From an uncultured Eubacteriales bacterium (GTDB lineage: Bacteria; Bacillota; Clostridia; Oscillospirales; Acutalibacteraceae): a DNA stretch of 18,729 nucleotides. The stretch spans positions 1 to 18,729 of the forward strand of contig ONVG01000008.1 of the NCBI GenBank assembly GCA_900321195.1, read 5' to 3'. The position numbers were made by a program, and so were the translations under genes. Shown here one piece after another: positions 1 through 5,737 of the stretch. How positions within the stretch are numbered: position 1 is the first letter of the stretch; each line of letters opens with the position of its first letter. Below the pieces are notes generated by a model. It saw nothing but the letters and a program-made list of their open reading frames with translations. It was not told the DNA's origin and made no database searches.

Positions 1-57
1 AGGAATTAGTTTTAGATTCTTATGTTTTAGTTGATAATTTCTGACTTTCTCTAACAT
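1..57 (-). CDS. Unidentified gene, first 19 codons only
   Basis: A minus-strand reading frame starts with ATG at 57 and runs off the window edge. The visible product is MLEKVRNYQLKHKNLKLIP, lysine-rich, which I do not recognise. A good ribosome site, GAGGTGA, lies about six bases before the ATG, so this is more than a chance frame. A 26-bp inverted repeat sits 30 bp upstream and is nearly identical to the one ahead of the radical SAM operon at 2334. By inference the two units share a regulator, probably the MarR protein at 1235-1666. Function unknown. Confidence 0.55.
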   Translation of the reverse strand, partial: MLEKVRNYQLKHKNLKLIP

Positions 58-87
58 ATAATCACCTCACGAACAATATAACAAAAA

Positions 88-113
88 ACAGTACCGATTT
101 GTATCGATACTGT
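88..113. promoter_or_regulatory. Inverted-repeat operator, copy 1
   Basis: An imperfect 26-bp palindrome with arms ACAGTACCGAT and ATCGATACTGT around a short centre. It contains the perfect 10-bp palindrome GTATCGATAC. It differs at one base from the copy at 2357-2382. It lies 30 bp upstream of the minus-strand ATG at 57, where a promoter or operator is expected. Binding by the MarR-family protein of the neighbouring operon is inferred from size, symmetry and position. Confidence 0.7.
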
Positions 114-151
114 AGTTAACGATTGGTTGCGGTAGCCAGAAATGATACAAT

Positions 152-199
152 CCGACACCCTTTCTTGAAAAACCGACAGAGGCTTTCCAAAACCGACAC
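152..199 (-). repeat. Three phased CCGACA repeats
   Basis: CCGACA occurs at 152-157, 173-178 and 193-198, with starts 21 and 20 bp apart. On the minus strand the units read TGTCGG followed by a T-rich stretch, and two are preceded by GGG. Repeats spaced by two helical turns are typical of transposase-binding arrays at element ends (IS21-like ends, for example), but no transposase gene is visible and the assignment is inference. Confidence 0.45.
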
Positions 200-281
200 C
201 CCTATTATATTGTTTTCTTTCCAATTGGTACGCCTGATGGATCTTTCCAGTCACCAGTACCTTTTGTAATAAGCGAAAGAA

Positions 282-294
282 TTGATACAAAATC
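282..294 (+). repeat. 13-bp direct repeat, left copy
   Basis: TTGATACAAAATC occurs here and again at 2453-2465, bracketing the three-gene radical SAM operon. It could be a target-site duplication or a recombination site of a roughly 2.2-kb mobile cassette. It also contains GATACAA, which matches half of the inverted-repeat operator, so it may instead be a regulator half-site. Confidence 0.45.
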
Positions 295-312
295 GTATTT
301 TGCCAAAAAAGC

Positions 313-336
313 GGGACAGCAGGCACAAAATGGGAC
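313..336 (-). repeat. Two phased GGGAC repeats
   Basis: GGGAC occurs at 313-317 and 332-336. On the minus strand both copies read GTCCC, then a short T-rich run, then TGGC or TGCC. The 19-bp spacing resembles that of the CCGACA set at 152-198. The repeats lie immediately beyond the stop codon of radical SAM protein B and could be remnants of an element end. Confidence 0.35.
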
Positions 337-339
337 GAG

Positions 340-1242
340 TTATTTCTTCTTTCTCACACCTGTATTGTTTGAGCCTCTAACTTCTTCGTGATAAAAATAA
401 TCTACTATCACTGGATGCCCTGGTTTTGCTCTGCCATATGGCGTTTCATTATCTACGAACGGGCAATTATTTTCTTTTGCTAATTTTTCAGCTTCTTTTT
501 CCAAATGTTCAAAATAGCTTCTATCTTTTTTGTTGTAGATTTGTTCATATAAAGGGTGTAAATCAGGATATTTTTCTTTAATGTAATCCATGATTTTCCC
601 TTTAAAACCACCTCTTAAATTAAGGTTTTCTAACCAAATTAAATCGCATTGATCTTTAACTAAAGCAAAAATCTTTTTGAAATCAGTGATGCCAGGAAAA
701 ACAGGGGAAATAAAACACACGGTTCTAATACCAGCATCATAGACTTGTTTCATCGCTTGGATTTTTCTTTCAATAGAAACCGAATCATCCATATCGCATT
801 TAAAGCCTTCATCTAAAGTGTTGATGGACCAAGAAACTGTAACTTTTCTAAATTTCTTTAACAAATCTAAATCTCTCACCACTAAATCGGACTTTGTGCA
901 GATTAATAATTCTGCGTCTACTCCGACGAGTTGTTCTAATAATTTCCTCGTATTTTTATATTCCGCTTCTTGAGGTAGATAACCATCTGTCACCGTCCCG
1001 ATTATGATATGTTGGCCTTTATATTTCGCTAAATCTGTAATTGCGGGCCAATTTTTTACGTCTAAAAACGATCCCCATTCTTCGGTATGGCCAGTGAATC
1101 TTTTCATAAATGAAGCATAGCAATACTTGCAACCATGCGTGCACCCCACATAGGGATTAACACAATATCCACCTATAGGTGAATTGGATTTGGTCATGAT
1201 ATCTTTAACGTCTATTTGTTTGATAACAACTTCTTTATTCAT
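340..1242 (-). CDS. Radical SAM mobile pair protein B
   Basis: A 300-residue radical SAM enzyme. The cluster motif CTHGCKYC (CxxxCxxC) near residue 34 would bind a [4Fe-4S] cluster that cleaves S-adenosylmethionine. The NPYVGCTHGCKYCYA block is typical of the spore-photoproduct-lyase-like branch of the superfamily. The substrate is unknown. It is the last gene of a three-gene operon; its ATG overlaps the end of the MarR gene by 8 bp and is preceded by AAGGAG ten bases upstream. The C-terminus is basic (VRKKK). Together with the second radical SAM protein (1663-2334) and the MarR regulator it matches the recurrent radical SAM mobile pair gene set. Protein A keeps its own cysteine triplet, so the two are more likely partners or sequential enzymes than active and inactive copies. 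Confidence 0.85.
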   Translation of the reverse strand: MNKEVVIKQIDVKDIMTKSNSPIGGYCVNPYVGCTHGCKYCYASFMKRFTGHTEEWGSFLDVKNWPAITDLAKYKGQHIIIGTVTDGYLPQEAEYKNTRKLLEQLVGVDAELLICTKSDLVVRDLDLLKKFRKVTVSWSINTLDEGFKCDMDDSVSIERKIQAMKQVYDAGIRTVCFISPVFPGITDFKKIFALVKDQCDLIWLENLNLRGGFKGKIMDYIKEKYPDLHPLYEQIYNKKDRSYFEHLEKEAEKLAKENNCPFVDNETPYGRAKPGHPVIVDYFYHEEVRGSNNTGVRKKK

Positions 1243-1666
1243 CGATGAGATTCTCCTTCACTTTGCCTAATAATCGATCCAATTCATTAGCCTCTTCTTC
1301 ACTGAAATCTTTATAAAAAATATCGCTAATTTTTTTGGTGGCTCTATTTATTTTTCCTTCCAAAGACAGAGTCTTGTCACTTAAATAAATGACTAAACTT
1401 CTTTTGTCTTCTTTAGAACCTTCTACGATTAGAAGACCTTCATTTTTCATTCTCTCCACCATTGCGCTTAAAGTGGTTTTTGCTAATGATGTTTTTCTGG
1501 ATAGTTCAATGAGTGAAAGCTTTTCATTTTTCCACAAAGCAAAAAGAATTCTTCCCTGTTGGCCATTGAATTCGTAAATACCTTCTTCTTTAAGAATTTT
1601 ATTGAATGCTCGATCTTGCAGTTGTTTGACTTGTGAGATTAAAGTCCCGCCAAAATGTTTTTTCAT
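1235..1666 (-). CDS. MarR-family regulator of the radical SAM pair
   Basis: A 143-residue winged-helix regulator. The DNA-binding core is visible as LSLIELSRKTSLAKTTLSAMVERMKNEGLL (helix-turn-helix, residues about 50-80), followed by the wing VEGSKEDKRSLVIYLSDK with the conserved DKR motif. The C-terminal helices would form the dimer interface. It is translationally coupled: its ATG overlaps the TGA of radical SAM protein A (ATGA), and its end overlaps protein B by 8 bp. MarR proteins bind roughly 16-30 bp palindromes near promoters, and the repeats at 88-113 and 2357-2382 fit. Autorepression relieved by a ligand is the usual family logic, but the ligand is unknown. Confidence 0.88.
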   Translation of the reverse strand: MKKHFGGTLISQVKQLQDRAFNKILKEEGIYEFNGQQGRILFALWKNEKLSLIELSRKTSLAKTTLSAMVERMKNEGLLIVEGSKEDKRSLVIYLSDKTLSLEGKINRATKKISDIFYKDFSEEEANELDRLLGKVKENLIDE

Positions 1667-2334
1667 TTTAAAGCGTCCTCCATTTCACAGGTAAGTTCTT
1701 GAATAATAGTTTCTCCTATCATGATTTTCCTAGCCAATTCTTCTTTATAGAAAATCTTGCATCCATATCTTCTCGCCACTTTAACAAGGTCATTTACCCA
1801 CTGCTTTTTAGTGTCGATTTTCCCTTTGCAGTTACCGGTTTCAGTGCCGATGACTATCCATCTAATCCCGCTTAAATCGATATCTCCTAAATCCTCAAAT
1901 AAAGGTTCAAAAGTAATATGGTAATTCTTACATTTAATGTTTTCTTTTAAGGATTTGATTCTCCATAAATCGTTTTTGCATGTAACAGTGACACCCATCC
2001 AAGCATTATCAGGGACATTATCCAAATTCATTTTATTTGGTGCTTTCGTTAGATATATTCCAACAGTTCTAGGATTTTGTTTAAGAAGATCAAAAGACTT
2101 ATCTAGCCATTCTTTTTCCCAAATATATGGATCCGACATGCCTGTAAGGAAATATATTCCTGGTTTTTTAATTCTTTCTAGCTTATGTAAATCCGCGACT
2201 GGTTTAGAAAAGTCATCTGTTAAATGGAAGCGCTTAGCCACCGCTTTTGCATAGCAATATCGGCATCCAATCTTACAGCCAATTACCGCATTTATATTTT
2301 TGATTTTGGATTTGATATCAATAATCTCACTCAT
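1663..2334 (-). CDS. Radical SAM mobile pair protein A
   Basis: A 223-residue radical SAM protein with CKIGCRYC (CxxxCxxC) at about residues 20-27, very near the N-terminus. Later segments such as FLTGMSDPY, YLTKAPNKM, WMGVTVTC and WIVIGTETG resemble the small phage-type Gp37/Gp68 (DUF5131-like) branch. The substrate is unknown. It is the first gene of the minus-strand operon, followed by the MarR gene with a 4-bp overlap. No Shine-Dalgarno sequence lies before the ATG: the upstream bases read ATATATTTGCT. The message could be leaderless or poorly translated. The inverted-repeat operator sits 22 bp upstream. Confidence 0.85.
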   Translation of the reverse strand: MSEIIDIKSKIKNINAVIGCKIGCRYCYAKAVAKRFHLTDDFSKPVADLHKLERIKKPGIYFLTGMSDPYIWEKEWLDKSFDLLKQNPRTVGIYLTKAPNKMNLDNVPDNAWMGVTVTCKNDLWRIKSLKENIKCKNYHITFEPLFEDLGDIDLSGIRWIVIGTETGNCKGKIDTKKQWVNDLVKVARRYGCKIFYKEELARKIMIGETIIQELTCEMEDALK

Positions 2335-2356
2335 AGCAAATATATTGTAATAAAAA

Positions 2357-2382
2357 ACAGTACCGAATTGTATCGATACTGT
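2357..2382. promoter_or_regulatory. Inverted-repeat operator, copy 2
   Basis: A 26-bp imperfect palindrome that matches the copy at 88-113 at 25 of 26 positions and shares the flanking A-run. It lies 22 bp upstream of the radical SAM A start and so controls the operon by position. A GATACAA site (2413-2419) follows 44 bp from the operator's TTGTATC; in the left copy the equivalent distance is 45 bp (99 to 144). The conserved layout suggests a duplicated control module. Confidence 0.72.
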
Positions 2383-2452
2383 AATTTACAACTGCCCTTG
2401 AAGAATATTGCTGATACAAATCAAGGTTTTGCCGATAGGTTGATGAAGTCCT

Positions 2453-2465
2453 TTGATACAAAATC
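2453..2465 (+). repeat. 13-bp direct repeat, right copy
   Basis: TTGATACAAAATC, identical to 282-294, ends seven bases before the GTG used as start of the next gene. It is the best candidate for the right boundary of the radical SAM cassette. Confidence 0.45.
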
Positions 2466-2471
2466 ACTGAG

Positions 2472-3224
2472 GTGACAGGACTTGAATTTATAAAATCTGA
2501 CGAGTCGTTCAGCATAACAGGTCTTGAAACTATAAGGCATATAATAGAAACAGACCTGCCGCCTGTGTCTGAATTTGCAGTTGAGCTTCTAAGACTTGCA
2601 TCAACTGCAAAGGAGCTTGACTATGAATTCAGCGTTCACGGCTCACAGGTACACAAATATGAATTTGCCCCTGTAGTATTAAGCTCTGTTATAAATGATT
2701 TTGAGTATAGGCATAATATACGTCTGCCAAAGGCATACAGAGAATTTCTCACTCAGGTAGGAAACGGCGGCGCGGGTCCCGACAACGGACTGTTTCCGCT
2801 GGACATGCTTGAATTTCATAACTATTATGTTCATTCGGGCAGCAATATCCATCTTTCGGAAGCTATAGAACAGCCCGATTATTTCACGATGCCCTATAAG
2901 ATTGACGATAAGCCTGTTATAATAAACTCAGAGCTTACAGACATGCAGTGGAATGACCTTTGCAATGAGCTTCACAGTCTCAGGACAAAAGGAAATTATG
3001 AAGAATACGTCAAAAAACGTCATGAGATATACAATGGCGTTATACATATAAATTCCTCGATAGACAACTGCGGAATATTGCTGATATGTGACGGCGATAT
3101 GAGCGGAGAAGTCATTGAGATGACAGGAGATCTCGGCAGACCAAATTTTCTCGGGATAAGCTTTGAAGAATGGATACTGGGATATTTCAAGTCCGTTATA
3201 AGACGGGCAGAGCATAATAAATAA
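2472..3224 (+). CDS. SMI1/KNR4 (SUKH) family protein, start uncertain
   Basis: A protein of about 250 residues with a SUKH domain. The diagnostic block is IRLPKAYREFLTQVGNGGAG, followed by a leading-edge GLFPLD, and near the C-terminus GILLICDGDMSGEV and FEEWILGYF. Bacterial SUKH proteins often act as immunity proteins against contact-dependent or secreted toxins, though many stand alone; no toxin gene is visible here. The GTG at 2472 has no ribosome site before it, and the frame is open only to 2457. The 13-bp repeat ends seven bases upstream, so insertion of the radical SAM cassette may have removed the original start and promoter. The end is 34 bp before the topoisomerase gene. Codon use is host-like. 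Confidence 0.75.
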   Translation: MTGLEFIKSDESFSITGLETIRHIIETDLPPVSEFAVELLRLASTAKELDYEFSVHGSQVHKYEFAPVVLSSVINDFEYRHNIRLPKAYREFLTQVGNGGAGPDNGLFPLDMLEFHNYYVHSGSNIHLSEAIEQPDYFTMPYKIDDKPVIINSELTDMQWNDLCNELHSLRTKGNYEEYVKKRHEIYNGVIHINSSIDNCGILLICDGDMSGEVIEMTGDLGRPNFLGISFEEWILGYFKSVIRRAEHNK

Positions 3225-3258
3225 TGCTTAAAAAAGGAAAGGGAAGAGGGACAAGGAA

Positions 3259-5250
3259 TTGGCAAAAAAACAAACTCAGCCTCAGAGTTACGGAAATGAA
3301 AGCATAACCTCACTCAAAGGAGCTGACAGGGTACGAAAAAGACCTGCCGTAATATTCGGCTCTGACGGTATAGAGGGCTGTCAGCATTCGGTATTTGAGA
3401 TACTTTCAAACTCTATAGACGAGGCAAGAGAGGGCTACGGCAAGGAAATAGTCGTAACTAAATATGAAGACCATTCTATAGAAATAGAGGATTTCGGACG
3501 AGGTATCCCTGTTGACTATAATAAAAACGAAGAACGCTATAACTGGGAGCTTGTATTCTGCGAGCTGTATGCAGGCGGCAAATACAATAACAGTGAAGCT
3601 GAAAACTATGAATTCTCACTCGGACTTAACGGACTCGGACTTTGCTCAACACAGTATTCCTCGGAATATATGGATGTTGACATACGCCGTGACGGCACAC
3701 GCTTTACACTTCATTTTGAAAAGGGTGAGAATGTCGGCGGACTTAAACGTGAGCAGTACACAGGCAAAAAAACGGGTACAAAAATACGCTGGAAACCCGA
3801 CCTTGAAGTGTTCACGGATATAAACATATCAGATGAGTATTTCATTGATACGATAAAGCGTCAGGCAGTCGTAAATGCAGGAATAAACTTTATATTCCGT
3901 ACAGAGAAAAACGGAAAGCTTGAAACTATGGAATTCAGGTATGAAAACGGCATTGCCGACCATGTAAAGGAGCTTGTGGGCGAGGACGCTATATCACAGA
4001 TACAGCTCTGGCAGACAGAACGCATGGTCAGCGACCGTGACGACAAGCCTGAATACAAGACAAAAATAAATATAGCACTTGCATTCTCGAATAAAGTCAG
4101 CACATCTGAATATTACCACAATTCAAGCTGGCTCGAATACGGCGGCGCACCGGAAAGAGCTGTAAAAAATGCTTTTGTATATTCTATAGACAGCTATCTT
4201 AAACAGAACGGCAAGTATAACAAAAACGAAAGCAAAATAAACTTTGATGATGTAAAGGACTGTCTTGTTATTGTCATATCCTCGTTTTCAAGCGTGACCT
4301 CGTATGAGAACCAGACAAAAAAGGCCATAACCAACAAGGGCATACAGGATGCTATGACTGAATATATGCGCCATCAGCTTGAAGTATATTTCATCGAAAA
4401 CAAGCTTGATGCGGAAAGAATATCCGCACAGGTGCTTATAAACAAGCGCAGCCGTGAAAGCGCCGAAAAAACACGTCTGAACATCAAAAAGACACTTGCA
4501 GGCAATATGGACATGACAGGCAGGGTAGCAAAATTTGTTGACTGCCGCAGTAAAAACAAGGCCGAAAGAGAACTCTTCATAGTTGAGGGCGACTCGGCTT
4601 TGGGCGCATGTAAACAGGCAAGAAATCCTGATTTTCAGGCTATAATACCTATAAGAGGAAAAATACTCAACTGCCTTAAAGCCGATTATGACAAGATATT
4701 CAAAAGTGAGATAATAACCGATCTTCTGAAAGTCCTCGGATGCGGAGTTGAAGTAAAGTCAAAGGCAAACAAGGAGCTTGCAACATTCGATATGGAGCTT
4801 CTGCGCTGGAACAAGATAATATTCTGTACAGATGCCGATGTTGACGGCTTCCATATAAGAACACTTCTTCTCACTATGATATACCGTCTTGCGCCTACAC
4901 TGATAAAAGAAGGCAAGGTATTTATAGCAGAATCGCCGCTGTATGAGATAAATACAAAGGATAAGGTCTATTTTGCTTATACCGAGGCTGAAAAGGAGCA
5001 GTTCATAAAGGAGATAGGCTCTAAGAAATTTACTATACAGCGCTCAAAAGGACTTGGTGAAAATGAGCCTGATATGATGAGCCTTACAACTATGAACCCG
5101 TCAACAAGAAGGCTGATAAAGGTAATGCCCGATGACGCGGCAAAGACTGCGGAAATGTTTGACATTCTCCTTGGCGACAACTTAGCAGTAAGACGTGACT
5201 ATATAATAGAAAACGGATATAAATACATTGATGACGCTGATATAAGCTGA
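3259..5250 (+). CDS. parE: Type IIA topoisomerase B subunit (topoisomerase IV-like)
   Basis: A 663-residue ATPase and TOPRIM subunit that would work with the A subunit at 5738. GHKL motifs: FEILSNSIDEA with catalytic-type Glu47 and Asn51, EDFGRGIP with Asp78, and the glycine loop LGLNGLG around 122-127. The transducer carries NQTKKAI (Lys354, the QTK loop). TOPRIM motifs are EGDSA at 443-447, IPIRGKILN, and DADVDG at 525-530. Start is TTG, with AGAGGG eight bases upstream. Several normally fixed positions differ from gyrase B, for example GLCSTQYSSEY after the glycine loop, so this is a divergent second type IIA enzyme and not the main gyrase. It leads an apparent operon with the GNAT gene and parC. 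Confidence 0.88.
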   Translation: MAKKQTQPQSYGNESITSLKGADRVRKRPAVIFGSDGIEGCQHSVFEILSNSIDEAREGYGKEIVVTKYEDHSIEIEDFGRGIPVDYNKNEERYNWELVFCELYAGGKYNNSEAENYEFSLGLNGLGLCSTQYSSEYMDVDIRRDGTRFTLHFEKGENVGGLKREQYTGKKTGTKIRWKPDLEVFTDINISDEYFIDTIKRQAVVNAGINFIFRTEKNGKLETMEFRYENGIADHVKELVGEDAISQIQLWQTERMVSDRDDKPEYKTKINIALAFSNKVSTSEYYHNSSWLEYGGAPERAVKNAFVYSIDSYLKQNGKYNKNESKINFDDVKDCLVIVISSFSSVTSYENQTKKAITNKGIQDAMTEYMRHQLEVYFIENKLDAERISAQVLINKRSRESAEKTRLNIKKTLAGNMDMTGRVAKFVDCRSKNKAERELFIVEGDSALGACKQARNPDFQAIIPIRGKILNCLKADYDKIFKSEIITDLLKVLGCGVEVKSKANKELATFDMELLRWNKIIFCTDADVDGFHIRTLLLTMIYRLAPTLIKEGKVFIAESPLYEINTKDKVYFAYTEAEKEQFIKEIGSKKFTIQRSKGLGENEPDMMSLTTMNPSTRRLIKVMPDDAAKTAEMFDILLGDNLAVRRDYIIENGYKYIDDADIS

Positions 5251-5263
5251 TACGGAGAACTGT

Positions 5264-5719
5264 ATGGAAAAATATGATATAATTTGCAGGCATTTTGACG
5301 ACCTTACAAACATAGAGCTTTATGAGATACTCAAAGCAAGATGTGAGGTGTTTATAATCGAGCAGAATTGTCCGTATCTTGATATTGACGGCAAGGATAT
5401 ATACAGCGACCATATTTTCATAATGCGCGATGACGGCGGCATAGCTGCATGTCTGAGGGTATTTATGAAAGAGGACGAGCCGAATACTGCCCAGATAGGC
5501 AGAGTTATAACCACTGTGAGAAATGCAGGACTCGGCAGGAAAATACTCCATGCAGGCGTTATCCATGCTATTGACGTATTCCACGCAGATGAGATATATC
5601 TTGAAGCCCAGACATACGCAATAGGCTATTACGCAAAAGAGGGCTTTGAGGTAACGTCTGATGAATTTCTTGAGGACGGTATTCCGCATGTACAAATGAG
5701 AAGAAAGAATTATACTTGA
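5264..5719 (+). CDS. GNAT acetyltransferase, ElaA-like
   Basis: A 151-residue acetyl-CoA-dependent N-acetyltransferase. The N-terminal YEILKARCEVFIIEQNCPYLDIDGKD matches the ElaA branch (LRxxVFvvEQ, then D-x-D). Core motif A is IGRVITTVRNAGLGRKIL, with the pyrophosphate-binding R-x-x-G-x-G form RNAGLG. The late block AQTYAIGYYAKEGFEVTSDEFLEDGIPHVQMRR is also typical. The substrate is unknown for the family. The gene lies 13 bp after parE and 18 bp before parC, on the same strand, so it is probably co-transcribed with both topoisomerase subunits. GGAGAA is just upstream of the ATG. A role in modifying the topoisomerase is possible only as speculation. Confidence 0.85.
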   Translation: MEKYDIICRHFDDLTNIELYEILKARCEVFIIEQNCPYLDIDGKDIYSDHIFIMRDDGGIAACLRVFMKEDEPNTAQIGRVITTVRNAGLGRKILHAGVIHAIDVFHADEIYLEAQTYAIGYYAKEGFEVTSDEFLEDGIPHVQMRRKNYT

Positions 5720-5737
5720 CAAAGAGGTATTTTTTAT

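Larger units (their letters stand above)
58..339. other. Intergenic region with operator and short phased repeats
   Basis: These 282 bases carry no convincing gene. They hold one copy of the 26-bp inverted repeat (88-113), a GATACAA site at 144-150, three CCGACA motifs spaced 20-21 bp apart (152-198), one copy of a 13-bp direct repeat (282-294) and two GGGAC motifs 19 bp apart (313 and 332). The density of short repeats suggests protein-binding arrays or degraded ends of mobile elements. Confidence 0.6.
282..2465 (-). mobile_element. Radical SAM pair / MarR mobile cassette (probable)
   Basis: A compact cassette of three overlapping minus-strand genes: radical SAM protein A, MarR regulator and radical SAM protein B. 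It lies between perfect 13-bp direct repeats. Isoleucine is mostly ATT or ATC, whereas the neighbouring core genes favour ATA strongly, which points to recent acquisition. Radical SAM pairs with a MarR gene are known as a moving unit of unknown function; the label rests on my recognition of the gene set. No transposase or integrase gene lies within it, and the boundaries are inferred. Confidence 0.55.

Noticed and set aside
5264..5719. GNAT gene as a quinolone- or aminoglycoside-modifying resistance enzyme
   Set aside because: Its motifs match the ElaA branch, not the aminoglycoside acetyltransferases; proximity to topoisomerase genes alone is not evidence.
5090..5722. Long minus-strand frame (210 codons) opposite the GNAT gene
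   Set aside because: It lies fully antisense to well-identified genes, has no ribosome site and resembles no protein family.
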